Of a stretch of 64,000 nt of DNA, positions 44,320 to 53,507 are shown one piece after another. Location: assembly GCF_015477775.1 (NCBI RefSeq), contig NZ_JADLQO010000006.1:334152-398151 (forward strand), in the 5' to 3' direction. Origin of the DNA: Nocardia abscessus (GTDB taxonomy: Bacteria; Actinomycetota; Actinomycetes; Mycobacteriales; Mycobacteriaceae). The position numbers and the translations under genes are program-made. The notes beneath the pieces are model-generated. The model saw nothing but the letters and a program-made list of their open reading frames with translations. It was not told the origin of the DNA and ran no database searches. How positions within the stretch are numbered: the stretch's first letter is position 1; each line of letters starts with the position of its first letter.

Positions 44320-44964
44320 TCAGCGGCCGCCCGCGAGCAGCGGGGTGATGGTGGCGATATCGGTCACCAGCGTGTGGCCTTGGAATGCGAAGTCGTCGTA
44401 GGCCCGCGCCATGGCCGCTTCGTCCCGGCCGCCGACCGCGTCGCTGATCACCACCGGGACGAACCCGAGGTCGGTGGAGTGGGTGACCGTGGGCGCGATG
44501 CCGATCTCCAGCGCGACACCCGCGATCGCGTAGGCGCCGATACGCAGGTCGCGCAGCATCGAGGCCAGCGGCGTCCCTTCGAACGCCGACATCGACGTCT
44601 TGTCGAACACCACCTCGTCCGCGCGCGGCCGCAGCTCCGGGACCAGTTCGAAGGCCGGGGTGTCGCGCTGCAGGATGAAGCGCACCTCGTCCACCGAATC
44701 CACCTGCTGCCAGTTCATGGCCATGCGCAGCGCGAAGGCTCCGCTGAGGCGCTGGGGCAGGAAGAAATGGCGCAGGAAGACCACCGGGTAGCCACCCGAG
44801 CGCGCCGCGTCGACCACCCGCACCACGCGCTCGATGATCTCCTGGCCGTCGGGCAACTGGCTGAGCACGCCGACCTGCATGTCGTAGACGATCACCGCCA
44901 TCCGGTCCGGGGCGCACACGTCGGCGAGTCCTTCGGGGATGTCCAGTCCGTTGCCATGCCGCAT
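44320..44964 (-). CDS. Isochorismatase-fold hydrolase lacking the Cys nucleophile
   Basis: 214-residue protein of the isochorismatase-like hydrolase fold. Asp28 (VIVYDMQ) and Lys122 (VFDKTSMSAF) of the usual Asp-Lys-Cys triad are present. The Cys position in the GVxxxxC motif is Gly155 (GVALEIGIAPT), as in true isochorismatases of the EntB/PhzD type, which need no Cys. So hydrolysis of a vinyl ether or related substrate is more likely than amidase action. GAGGAG precedes ATG 44964. No siderophore or chorismate genes lie nearby, so the substrate is open. Confidence 0.8.
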   Translation of the reverse strand: MRHGNGLDIPEGLADVCAPDRMAVIVYDMQVGVLSQLPDGQEIIERVVRVVDAARSGGYPVVFLRHFFLPQRLSGAFALRMAMNWQQVDSVDEVRFILQRDTPAFELVPELRPRADEVVFDKTSMSAFEGTPLASMLRDLRIGAYAIAGVALEIGIAPTVTHSTDLGFVPVVISDAVGGRDEAAMARAYDDFAFQGHTLVTDIATITPLLAGGR

Positions 44965-45214
44965 ACTCGGCTACTCCTCTTCGTTGCGCCCGCGCCGCTC
45001 GGGGGGTGGCGCCCGACGGCTATCCGATTGCGCTAGGGGCGTTTTCGTCAACACTGTAGCCAGTCCGGCGGACACCACCGGCGGTGGGTGTGACCTGCGA
45101 TCGACCGTTGCCGGGGTGGTCGGCGCCGCAGTACCGTTGAGTTCTGGAGGCCGGGTGGTTCGGCGCCGAACGCACCGGAGATACTCGCGCCTCGCCGGGA
45201 CTGGGGAGGCCCTG

Positions 45215-46483
45215 ATGAAGGATGTTCAGCGAGCGCCTGCCATCGCGTGGGCGAGCAACCGGCCTGTGCGCGCGGCGATCCTGCGGGCCGTACTGGCGGC
45301 TCTGACCTTTCTGGTCGCCGCCCTGAGCGCCGCCCCCGCGGCGTACGCCGAGCTACCGCCGCCGGATCTGGACCCGTTCTACGCCGCCCCCGCGGACCTG
45401 GGCGACTACCGGAACGGCGCCGTGCTGGATTCCCGCCCGATCGCGCTGTTCGGTCTGCCTCTGCCCATTTCGACCTGGCAGGTGAAGTACCGGAGCACCG
45501 ACGCCAGTGACGATCCCGTCGCGGATGTGGCGACCGTCATGGTGCCGATGCTGCCGTGGTTCGGTCCCGGCGCACGGCCACTGCTGTCCTACCAGGTCCC
45601 CGAGGACAGTCTGGGCACGCGGTGCGCGCCGTCGTTCGCGTTGCGCGGCGGCTGGGACACCGGTGCCGTGAACACGCTGATCGACACGCCGTTCATGGCG
45701 GAGGCGCTACGCCGCGGGTGGGCGGTGGTGGTCAGCGACTACGAGGGGCCGCGATCCCGTTTCCTCGACGGGGTGAACTCCGGACGGGGTGTGCTGGACG
45801 GCATTCGGGCAGCCCGTGACTTCCCGCCTGCCGGACTCGGGCCCGCGACGCCGATCGGCGCTTGGGGCTACTCCGGTGGTGCGTTCGCCACGTTGTGGGC
45901 CGCGCAGATACAGCCGTGGTACGCGCCGGATGTCCGGCTCGCGGGGCTCACCTCGGGCGGCGTTCCGGCCGACTGGCCTGCCATCGCGCGTGAAGCGGAC
46001 GGCACCGTGCAGGCCGGACTGGCGTTGCTGATCCTGTTCGCGCTCGCCCGCAACGATCCCGGCGGTGGGTTGCTGGAGCTGCTCAACGATCGAGGGCACG
46101 CGGCGCTGATCGAGAACGGCGCGGCCTGCGGGTCCGATCTGGTGCCGAAGTACGCGGGCGCGCGGGTCGACGACTTCGCCCTGGTCCCGGATCTGCTGTC
46201 ACAACCGGCCTTCCGGGCCGCGACCGACGCCCAGGAACTCGGCGGCAGCGCGCCCGCGGCGCCGATGTATCTGTATCACAGCCTCACCGACGACGTTATC
46301 CCCGTAGCGGGGTTCACCGACCTGGTCCGCCGCTACTGCGCGCGGGGAGCGACCGTCACCTCGGTGCACTCGATGCTGCCCACGCACAACCCCGCGGCGA
46401 TCGGTGAGGCTCCGGGCGCGATGAACTTCCTGGCCGAACGCTTCGCGGGTCTGCCTGCCGCTGCGGGATGCCGCGAGCGGTAG
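45215..46483 (+). CDS. Secreted lipase (LIP family)
   Basis: Exported alpha/beta hydrolase of 422 residues, of the secretory lipase family (LIP; many copies in Nocardia and mycobacteria). A signal peptide ends at about residue 48 (AAPAAYAELPPP). The nucleophilic Ser is in GAWGYSGGAFA, Asp in HSLTDDVIPV and His in MLPTHNPAA. The conserved region VVSDYEGPRSRFLDG is typical. ATG 45215 with GGGGAGG 8 bases upstream is the start; a much longer open frame upstream is non-coding in style. Likely hydrolyses esters or triacylglycerols outside the cell. Confidence 0.9.
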   Translation: MKDVQRAPAIAWASNRPVRAAILRAVLAALTFLVAALSAAPAAYAELPPPDLDPFYAAPADLGDYRNGAVLDSRPIALFGLPLPISTWQVKYRSTDASDDPVADVATVMVPMLPWFGPGARPLLSYQVPEDSLGTRCAPSFALRGGWDTGAVNTLIDTPFMAEALRRGWAVVVSDYEGPRSRFLDGVNSGRGVLDGIRAARDFPPAGLGPATPIGAWGYSGGAFATLWAAQIQPWYAPDVRLAGLTSGGVPADWPAIAREADGTVQAGLALLILFALARNDPGGGLLELLNDRGHAALIENGAACGSDLVPKYAGARVDDFALVPDLLSQPAFRAATDAQELGGSAPAAPMYLYHSLTDDVIPVAGFTDLVRRYCARGATVTSVHSMLPTHNPAAIGEAPGAMNFLAERFAGLPAAAGCRER

Positions 46484-46604
46484 GCGGGTGAACGTCCGAC
46501 CGCGGTGGCGGGCGCGCACCGCCGCGGACGAGACCCACCGGGTACACACACGAAAGCGCACCGAATCACAGTCGATTCGGTGCGCGTCGTGCGGCGGGCG
46601 CCGG

Positions 46605-47258
46605 TCAGTTCTGCGGGCGGCCGGTGGTGTCCATCCACTTGGTGGTGCCGGGCTGGGCGGCCAGCGTGCTCAGCAGATCGATACCGGCGATGATCAGAGC
46701 CGGTCCACCGACGACGATGGTGCCGATGATGCCGCCGATGCCCGCACCGGCGAGTACGGTGCCGATACCGATCGGCCCGCCGATGAGGCCGGTCAATCCG
46801 ACGAGCGCGCCGATCACCGTGCCGATGAACCCGCCGACCGCGGTGGCGATGCTGAACTGCGACAGGAACGCGTCCATCGCCCGCTGGTTCTCGAACGGGG
46901 ACGCGACCGGCGTGACCGCAGGGCGGGCCTGTGCCGCGTCCTTCACGACGGTCAGTTCCAGTACCCGGCCCGCGTCGCGCACGGCGTGCGGCATGGGATA
47001 TTCGAGGCCGTCCTGCCGGAACGCGAGTGGCAGTGTGACCGCGACGTTTCCGGCCGCATCCTTGATGTCGACGGCGTCGCCGCGCACGTCGAACGTCCCC
47101 GCGGTGAGCGTCGTCACGATCTTGTTCCCGATCAGCTCGGCCTGGTAGCCGATGTCCTGGACCGGCGCCGCGGCGGGTTCCGCGTGCGCGACGCCGGTCC
47201 CGACCGCGAGCGCGGCGACAAGTGGCACGGCAGCGGCGGTGACTTTCCGGAGAATCAT
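46605..47258 (-). CDS. Exported Gly/Ile-rich hypothetical protein
   Basis: 217-residue protein of a family seen in Nocardia but without known function. Signal peptide at about 1-27 (GVAHAEP). A mature beta-rich region (TTLTAGTFDVRGDAVDIKD, AVTLPLAFRQDGLEYPMP) is followed from about residue 135 by a hydrophobic Gly/Ile-rich stretch with two long helices (AVGGFIGTVIGALVGLTGLI; GAGIGGIIGTIVVGGPALII), resembling membrane-inserting glycine-zipper segments. Start chosen for the signal peptide at ATG 47258. It lies alone, with a 705-base gap upstream. Confidence 0.7.
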   Translation of the reverse strand: MILRKVTAAAVPLVAALAVGTGVAHAEPAAAPVQDIGYQAELIGNKIVTTLTAGTFDVRGDAVDIKDAAGNVAVTLPLAFRQDGLEYPMPHAVRDAGRVLELTVVKDAAQARPAVTPVASPFENQRAMDAFLSQFSIATAVGGFIGTVIGALVGLTGLIGGPIGIGTVLAGAGIGGIIGTIVVGGPALIIAGIDLLSTLAAQPGTTKWMDTTGRPQN

Positions 47259-47963
47259 TTCTCGGTTCCAATCTTCATCAGGTTTCGAGCAATAGAGAAC
47301 GCGGCGCACGCCGAAATTCCTTCCCCCATCGGCATGTACGTCCGTAATGTGATCCAGAAGACAGCTACTTCTGAGTGATAACTGTACTGTGGCTGACGGG
47401 GTTTAGGACCTGATTTTCAGGGGTAATCTTCCGTTTTTCACGGCTCCCATGGGGTTATAGCGCATCGCTATTCAAGGCGGACCGCGCTGTAGTGGTTGCG
47501 GGCGAGGCGGCGTGTCCTCGGCGCCGCGGACCTGTTCTCGACCGAACTCACGGCGGCTCGGCCGCGCCGGTCGTCGCTTCCCATGTGCGCGATGCGGTGC
47601 GACCTCCAACTGAAACAGCTGTCCCGAGATACTCGAAGCGAGTCTTTCGAGTATGTAAGGCCAACTACGCCAATGACTTTCGCGAGATCGTGCGCGAGCG
47701 CAAGCGTGCGGATGCCCTCATCCCGCTCGCGCGGCCGACAGCTGGGCGGCTGGAAGGGTGGCGCGACGAGACCTGGAACACCGACCGTGGGCCGATGGCT
47801 GCCGACATAACGCACGAACGCTGCGCCGAACCCGGTCGGTCGAGTTTCGGTGTCCGCGGGCCGTTTCTCGTATCGGGTGATGTCACGCAGGCCGCAAACC
47901 TTCGGCGAATATCGGCGACACAGTTCACCGGAGACTTTCCGGGGTGGCAACCGACCAGAATAG
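47259..47963. other. Long intergenic region, no confident gene
   Basis: 705 bases between the Gly/Ile-rich protein gene (start 47258) and the end of the EcfT gene. The 47310-47470 part is AT-richer and likely carries the leftward promoter. It holds two hairpins: ATAGCG-CAT-CGCTAT (47457-47471) and ATACTCGAA/TTCGAGTAT with an 8-base loop (47629-47654). Open frames exist on both strands, but none has a family resemblance or a good start. Confidence 0.5.
47629..47654. repeat. Inverted repeat ATACTCGAA/TTCGAGTAT
   Basis: Perfect 9-base arms with an 8-base loop in a non-coding stretch. Too far (310 bases) from the EcfT stop to be its obvious terminator; could be an operator or a small RNA hairpin. 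Confidence 0.5.
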
Positions 47964-48704
47964 TCAGAGCAGCAGTAGGTGCAGGGCGATGGAGCCCAGG
48001 CAGACGCCGAAGATGAGTGCGAGCGCGAGCGCGTCGCGGCGGCCGGGAGCGCTGGGGTGGGCGGTGAGCTGGCCGGTGCCGCCGCGCGCCGTGATCGCCT
48101 CACCCAGTTCGCCGGCGCGGCGGGTGGACACCGCCATGGCCGCGGTGAGGATGTCGATGAGCGGATTGTCGGCCGCGCGGGCGAGCATGCCGGCTTTCGG
48201 ACGCAGCCGGCGAGCGGCCCGCAGCACCCGGATCTCCTCCATGAGCAAGGGCAGACCGCGCAGGGTGAGGGCGACGACGACAGCCCATTCGTCGACCGGG
48301 AGCCGCAGTCGGCGCAACGGCGCGCCCAACCTGGCGAGGGCGGGCGCGATATCGCCCATCGGTGTGGTCCACGCGATGAGGAACGACGCGGCCACCAGGA
48401 TCAGGGTGAACGTCGCGATCTGCGCATAGCGCAGCACCGCCGCGCCGCCGACCGGCACGGTGATCAGGCCGCCGACGACGAACAACGCCCAGAACCACCA
48501 GGGCAGGCGTGGCAGCGTGCCGAGCGGCAACCGGGCGGTGACGCCGACGAACACCAGGAACGCTGTCATGACCCCGAGTACCGGCCAGGAGGGCATGAAC
48601 ATCAGCACCAGGCTGATCAGGAACACGCCGATCATCTTGGTGCCCGCCCACAGCCGGTGCACCGGACTGGCGACCGGCACCTGACGCAGCAGAACGGTGC
48701 TCAT
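47964..48704 (-). CDS. ECF transporter transmembrane subunit EcfT
   Basis: 246-residue integral membrane subunit of an energy-coupling factor transporter (CbiQ/EcfT family, Rv2325c type). Several helices precede the cytoplasmic coupling region, which has the Ala-Arg-Gly-type motifs LTLRGLPLLMEEIRVLRAARRLR and ELGEAITARGG that bind the ATPases. ATG 48704 has GGAGG about 6 bases upstream and overlaps the stop of the ATPase gene (ATGA). It works with the fused protein encoded just upstream. Confidence 0.9.
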   Translation of the reverse strand: MSTVLLRQVPVASPVHRLWAGTKMIGVFLISLVLMFMPSWPVLGVMTAFLVFVGVTARLPLGTLPRLPWWFWALFVVGGLITVPVGGAAVLRYAQIATFTLILVAASFLIAWTTPMGDIAPALARLGAPLRRLRLPVDEWAVVVALTLRGLPLLMEEIRVLRAARRLRPKAGMLARAADNPLIDILTAAMAVSTRRAGELGEAITARGGTGQLTAHPSAPGRRDALALALIFGVCLGSIALHLLLL

Positions 48705-50827
48705 CCTCGACCTCCGTGCTCGAATCGCCACGCGGTTTCACCCCGCGTACGCAGCGCCCCCGAGCCGGAATCGGCCTGCGCGCCGGCCTTGCTCGCCACC
48801 GGCGTGGCCTCCCATGCGGATTCCGCGCCCAGGATCCGTCCCGACCGCAGATGCACCGTCCGATCGCACACCGCCGCCATGTCGGCCACGTCGTGCGAGA
48901 TGACGATCAGCGTCAATCCGGAATCTCGTAGCCGCGCGAGCAGCTCCACCACGTCGGCCCGGCCCTCCGGGTCGAGACCGGCCAGGGGCTCGTCGAGCAC
49001 GACCACTTGGGGATGGCTGGCCACGATGGCGGCGAGCACCACCCGTTTGGCCTGGCCGCCGCTGAGTTCCTCGATCGAGCGTGCGGCCAGCGACCGGTCC
49101 AGCCCGACCGCGTCCAGCGCGCGCCCGACCGCACCGGAGCCCGTGGCCCGCCCGCCCCAGTCCGCGATCTCCGCGCCGACGGTCTGCTTCTGCAATTGCA
49201 GGCGGGAATGCTGGAACGCCAGCTCGACCCGCCCGATCTGCTTGCTGATCGGCTTCCCGCGCAGGTCGCAGCGACCGGAACTCGGTTCGATCAGACCCGC
49301 CATGATCCAGGCCAGGGTGGATTTGCCCGAGCCGTTCCCGCCCACGATGAGCAGCGCCTCGCCCTGCCGGACGGACAGGTCGACGCCGTGCAGGGCGGGC
49401 GCTTCCCACGGCGTCGCGCGGTTGTAGGTGTGCCGGACGTCGCGCAGTTCCAGGATCGGCTCGCCCATCGGCCTACGGCGCTCGTCGCGCGCCGGTCGCG
49501 GCCACGCGGGCAGGCGCTCGACCGAACGGCCTGCGGCCAAGTGCACCACCCGGTCCGCGGCCGCGGCATCGGCTTCGTGGTGGGTGACCAGCACCACGGC
49601 CATCGAGTGCCGTCTCGGCAGTGCGGCCAGCAGTTCCACCAGTTCCCGGCGTCCGTCCGGATCGATCATCGAGGTCGCCTCGTCGGCGATCAGCAGCGCG
49701 GGCCGCCGGGCCAGCGCCGCCGCGACCGCGAGCCGCTGCTGCTGTCCGCCGGAGAGCGTGGCGGTCTCCTTGCCACCCATCCCGGCGAGACCGACCTCGC
49801 CGAGCAGTCCCTCGACGTCCACCTCGGCGGCCAGCTGGGCGGACAAGCCCCACACGACGTCGTCGGCGACGAGCACCCCGAGGGTCTGGCTCTCCGGCCG
49901 CTGCAGCACCAGCGCCGTCCCGCCGAGCCGCCCGAGCCCGGCCGACCCGGGCCGCCGCACCGATCCCGAGGTGGGCGGCAGCCCCGCCAGCAGCCGGGTC
50001 AGCGTCGACTTGCCCGAACCGTTGTGTCCCACCACGGCCACGAATTCGCCGACCTCGACGGTCAGGTCGACGCCACTGAGCGCTTCGCGCGCCGCGCCGG
50101 GATAGCGGAACCCGGCATCGCGCAGCGTGACCGGCAGCGGTGCGACGGGCCGGTCGTCGACCGGGGCGTCGAGCCGGTCCGAGCCGGGCAGCCAGTCCAG
50201 CCGGTCCAGTACCGAGCCGAGGACATACCAGGAGAACACCCCGGTGGCCACCATGCCGAGCGCGACGCCGCCACCGATCCACAGCCACCACCAGCGCAGC
50301 ACCGAGTCGGCCAGTTCCGCCGCGAGCTGCCCGAGCGCAGCGAGCTGCACCTGGGCGGCGAGATCCTGCATACCGCGCGCGAGGTTGCGGATGTTGTCGA
50401 AGAACAGGTTGCGGGCGCTCGACAGCGCCAGCAGCGACCCGACGGCGAGCGCGGCCCAGACCAGCCCGGCGAGCAGCGAGAGCACGAACACCGCGATGAC
50501 GCCGCCGCCGCGCCGCTTCACGCTCCCGATGATTCCGCCCATGGTGGCCGCGGCGAGCAATGCCGTCGCCGCCGCCATACCGGCCGCCACGAAGGTGACC
50601 AGCGTGGCCGCGATGGTCGCGGTCACCACCGCGCGCGGCCGGAAGCGATGCGCGATCAGCCCGATCGGGACCGCGGCGACCAGATTCAGCGCCGCGGCGA
50701 ACGGGACCACCGATCCGATGGTGACCAGCCCGACGGTGGCTCCGCCCAGCACGGCGCCGGTGGCCAGCTCGATCGGACGCAGCGGCCCCCGCTGATCCGA
50801 TTCGCCCGGACGGTCCAGTTCATTCAC
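48701..50827 (-). CDS. ECF transporter fused S-component and two ATPases
   Basis: 708-residue fusion (Rv2326c type). The first 200 residues are hydrophobic with about six helices and resemble an S (substrate-binding) or related membrane component. Two ABC ATPase domains follow. Domain 1 has GHNGSGKST, the signature LSGGQQQR and LLIADEATS; domain 2 has GGNGSGKST, LSGGQAKR and VVVLDEPLAGLD. All nucleotide-binding motifs are intact in both. With EcfT it forms a complete ECF importer; the vitamin or metal it carries cannot be read from sequence. ATG 50827 is the start. Confidence 0.9.
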   Translation of the reverse strand: MNELDRPGESDQRGPLRPIELATGAVLGGATVGLVTIGSVVPFAAALNLVAAVPIGLIAHRFRPRAVVTATIAATLVTFVAAGMAAATALLAAATMGGIIGSVKRRGGGVIAVFVLSLLAGLVWAALAVGSLLALSSARNLFFDNIRNLARGMQDLAAQVQLAALGQLAAELADSVLRWWWLWIGGGVALGMVATGVFSWYVLGSVLDRLDWLPGSDRLDAPVDDRPVAPLPVTLRDAGFRYPGAAREALSGVDLTVEVGEFVAVVGHNGSGKSTLTRLLAGLPPTSGSVRRPGSAGLGRLGGTALVLQRPESQTLGVLVADDVVWGLSAQLAAEVDVEGLLGEVGLAGMGGKETATLSGGQQQRLAVAAALARRPALLIADEATSMIDPDGRRELVELLAALPRRHSMAVVLVTHHEADAAAADRVVHLAAGRSVERLPAWPRPARDERRRPMGEPILELRDVRHTYNRATPWEAPALHGVDLSVRQGEALLIVGGNGSGKSTLAWIMAGLIEPSSGRCDLRGKPISKQIGRVELAFQHSRLQLQKQTVGAEIADWGGRATGSGAVGRALDAVGLDRSLAARSIEELSGGQAKRVVLAAIVASHPQVVVLDEPLAGLDPEGRADVVELLARLRDSGLTLIVISHDVADMAAVCDRTVHLRSGRILGAESAWEATPVASKAGAQADSGSGALRTRGETAWRFEHGGRG

Positions 50828-50893
50828 AGCACAAGTCTGCCAGCCCGGCGGGGGGTGCCGGGTGACGGCGAAATCGAGCGGGGCCTTTGTCCG

Positions 50894-52360
50894 TCACGAG
50901 ACCGGAGTGAGGGTGTAGTGCTGGGGGTCGAGGCGACGGGTTCGGCGGCGGTAGCTGGTTTGCGAGCCGGGCCAGTTGTTGGTGATGCGGCCCGCGGAGT
51001 TGCGGTACCAGCTCGAGCAGAAGTTCCACGGGGTGCGGGCCAGGCGTTGCTGGAGTGCGGTGTTGTAGTCCTCCTCCAGGTCCGCGCGAACGTCGACGCA
51101 GTGGCCGGGATGGTCGGCCAGCAACTGCACGGCCTGCCGGATGTAGCGAGCCTGCGACTCGATCATGTAGATGATCGAGCCGACGCCGAGATTGGTGTTG
51201 GGCCCGTAGACGAGGAAAAGGTTCGGGAAGTCCGGCACCGTGATGCCGTAGTAGGCGTGCGCGCCGTCGGCCCAGGCGTCGGCCAGCTTGCGGCCCCCGC
51301 GGCCGTAGATGTCCATCGGCCAGAGGAACTCCGTGCCTTTGAAGCCGGTGCCGTAGATGATCACGTCCACCTCGTGCAGGGTTCCGTCGGCGGTGCGTAC
51401 GCCCTGCGGGGTGATCTCGCTGATGGCGGTGGTCTCCACCCGCACGTTCGGCTGGGTGAGCGCGGGGTAGTAGTCGTTGGAGAACAGTGCGCGCTTGCAC
51501 CCGATCGGATAGCCGGGGGTGAGCTTGGCTCGCAGCTGCGGGTCCTCGACCTGTTCGGCCAAGTGCCGGGAGGCGATGCGGGCCACCCACCGCGCGATCG
51601 CGGGCACTTCCACCAGCCCGAGCGAGACGAACTCGGCGATCGACCACCACCCGAACCGCTCGGCCAGCAACGCGCCGGGCAACCGCGCGAAGAGGTTGTG
51701 CTGGATCGGCGAGTAATCGGTGTCGAACTTCGGGATCACCCAGGCGGGCGTGCGCTGGAACAGCGTGAGCCGGTCGACCCGGGGCTGGATCTCCGGGATG
51801 AACTGGATGGCGCTGGCCCCGGTGCCGACGCAGGCGACGCGTTTGCCGTCGAGGTCGACCCCGTGGTCCCACTCGGCCGAATGGAACGACGGACCCGCGA
51901 ACGTCTCGACGCCGGGAATGGCGGGCAGGGACGGCCGCGACAGCTGACCCACCGCCGAGATCAGTACGTCTGCGATCCAGCTGCCCCCGTCGGCGGTGCG
52001 GACGGTCCACCGGCCGGTGGCGTCGTCGAATTCCGCGTCGGTGACGCTGGATTTGAAATGGATCGCCGCCAGCACGCCGTGGCGTTCGGCGACACCGCGC
52101 AGGTATCGGTGAATGGCGGCACGCCCCGAGTACCGCTGCGGCCAGTCCGGCTTGGGTTCGAACGAATACGAGTACAGCGGGGACGGCACGTCGCACGCGG
52201 CGCCGGGGTAGGTGTTCTCCCGCCACACCCCGCCGATGTCGGCGGCGCGCTCCAGGATGGTGATGTCGTCGAAGCCGTTGCGGCGCAGCTCGATCGCCAT
52301 GCCGATGCCGCCGAAGCCCGCGCCGATGATCAGGATCGTCGGCCCACTGCGCGCTGTCAT
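50894..52360 (-). CDS. Baeyer-Villiger-type flavin monooxygenase
   Basis: FAD and NADPH monooxygenase of 488 residues (Rv0892-like). It has the FAD motif GAGFGGIGMAIEL, the Baeyer-Villiger fingerprint FAGPSFHSAEWDH (FxGxxxHxxxW), the NADPH motif CVGTGASAIQFIPE and a C-terminal YGTGFKG. These enzymes oxidise ketones to esters or act on N and S centres; the substrate here is unknown. It is divergent from an AraC-family regulator across 85 bases, a frequent arrangement for monooxygenase control. Confidence 0.9.
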   Translation of the reverse strand: MTARSGPTILIIGAGFGGIGMAIELRRNGFDDITILERAADIGGVWRENTYPGAACDVPSPLYSYSFEPKPDWPQRYSGRAAIHRYLRGVAERHGVLAAIHFKSSVTDAEFDDATGRWTVRTADGGSWIADVLISAVGQLSRPSLPAIPGVETFAGPSFHSAEWDHGVDLDGKRVACVGTGASAIQFIPEIQPRVDRLTLFQRTPAWVIPKFDTDYSPIQHNLFARLPGALLAERFGWWSIAEFVSLGLVEVPAIARWVARIASRHLAEQVEDPQLRAKLTPGYPIGCKRALFSNDYYPALTQPNVRVETTAISEITPQGVRTADGTLHEVDVIIYGTGFKGTEFLWPMDIYGRGGRKLADAWADGAHAYYGITVPDFPNLFLVYGPNTNLGVGSIIYMIESQARYIRQAVQLLADHPGHCVDVRADLEEDYNTALQQRLARTPWNFCSSWYRNSAGRITNNWPGSQTSYRRRTRRLDPQHYTLTPVS

Positions 52361-52445
52361 GTGACACTCCTCACTGCGACCGTAACTGTCTCCACTGTAG
52401 GAGCCGCTGTGCCGTGGTATCGAGAAATTCGGCCATAATGTCCGC

Positions 52446-53507
52446 GTGGAGCGGGTGCAGGATCCGGAAATCCGCGATTGGAACTTTCCGCGCGGGGTGG
52501 CCAGCGTGGCGCTGATGGTCGGTTACGCGGCGGAACACGAGGTGCCTGTCGCCCGCATGCTGCGGGGCACCGGCCTCACCGAGCAGCAATTGCGGGATCC
52601 GGACGCGCAGATCGACGCACACACCGAACTGGCGGTCATCCGCAATCTAGTCCGCGAACTCGCCGACCGGCCCGCGCTCGGCGTCGAGATCGGCCGCCGC
52701 TACCGGATCACCACCTTCGGCATCTTCGGCTTCGCCTGCGTCAGCAGCCCGACGCTCGGCGAGGCGATCAGCTTCGCGCTGCGCTACCTGGATCTCAGCT
52801 TCACGTTCTGCCTGCCGGTCGCGGAGTGGGGCGAAGGCGAGTTCGTCGCGGTGGTGCACGACGAATCGGTGCCTGCGGACGTGCGCCAATTCCTCGTCGA
52901 GCGCGACGTCACCGCCATGCATCAGGTGATGAGCGACCTGCTCGGCACCCGCTTGCCGCTGACGCGCGCCGAATTCCGTTTCCCCGCACCCGCCTACGCG
53001 GAGCGGATCACTGAGGTGACGGTGGTGCCGCCGCGCTTCGGCATGTCGCGCAACCTGTTCGCGATCGAACCGATGCTGCTGGAACAACCACTGCCGCAGG
53101 CCAACGAGCACACCTGGGCGATGTGCCTGGCGCAGTGCCGGGACTTGGTTCACCGCCGCAGGGCCCGCACCGGCATCGCGGCCGAGGTGCGCGAGCGCCT
53201 GGTGCCGCGCGGTGGCGCGGACGGGTTCGCCGCGCCACCCGGCATCGACGCCGTGGCGAACGATCTCAATATGAGCACTCGCACGCTGCGCCGCCACCTC
53301 GACGCGGCCGGAACCAGTTATCGCGCGTTGCTGGACGAAGTGCGGCGGGCGTTGGCGGAGGAAATGCTCACCGCCACACCGCTATCGGTGAGCGACGTAG
53401 CGATCCGGCTCGGCTACGCCGAAGCCTCGACGTTCATCTTCGCCTTCAAGCGGTGGACCGGTAACACCCCGGCGGCCTACCGCCGCGAACGCGTCGTCCG
53501 GCGTTAA
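52446..53507 (+). CDS. AraC family transcriptional regulator
   Basis: 353-residue regulator of the OruR/ArgR-like AraC group. The N-terminal ligand-binding domain contains YRITTFGIFGFACVSSPTLGEAISFALRYLDLSF, typical of the Arabinose_bd family. The C-terminal double helix-turn-helix shows DLNMSTRTLRRHLDAAGTSY and the AraC signature DVAIRLGYAEASTFIFAFKRWTGNTPAAYR. The GTG start has CATAAT about 7 bases upstream, fitting a leaderless mRNA. Probable activator of the divergent monooxygenase. It overlaps the convergent gene end by 4 bases. Confidence 0.9.
   Translation: MERVQDPEIRDWNFPRGVASVALMVGYAAEHEVPVARMLRGTGLTEQQLRDPDAQIDAHTELAVIRNLVRELADRPALGVEIGRRYRITTFGIFGFACVSSPTLGEAISFALRYLDLSFTFCLPVAEWGEGEFVAVVHDESVPADVRQFLVERDVTAMHQVMSDLLGTRLPLTRAEFRFPAPAYAERITEVTVVPPRFGMSRNLFAIEPMLLEQPLPQANEHTWAMCLAQCRDLVHRRRARTGIAAEVRERLVPRGGADGFAAPPGIDAVANDLNMSTRTLRRHLDAAGTSYRALLDEVRRALAEEMLTATPLSVSDVAIRLGYAEASTFIFAFKRWTGNTPAAYRRERVVRR

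Noticed and set aside
47468..48103. Open frames on both strands in the gap before the EcfT gene
   Set aside because: Arg- and Ser-rich, no family, and partly overlapping the EcfT gene in another frame.
50844..50862. Hairpin CCCGGC/GCCGGG after the monooxygenase gene
   Set aside because: Short arms in GC-rich sequence; likely by chance.
49007..52438. 1143-codon plus-strand open frame opposite the ECF and monooxygenase genes
   Set aside because: Antisense of two confidently identified genes; composition dominated by Arg, Gly, Asp and Gln.
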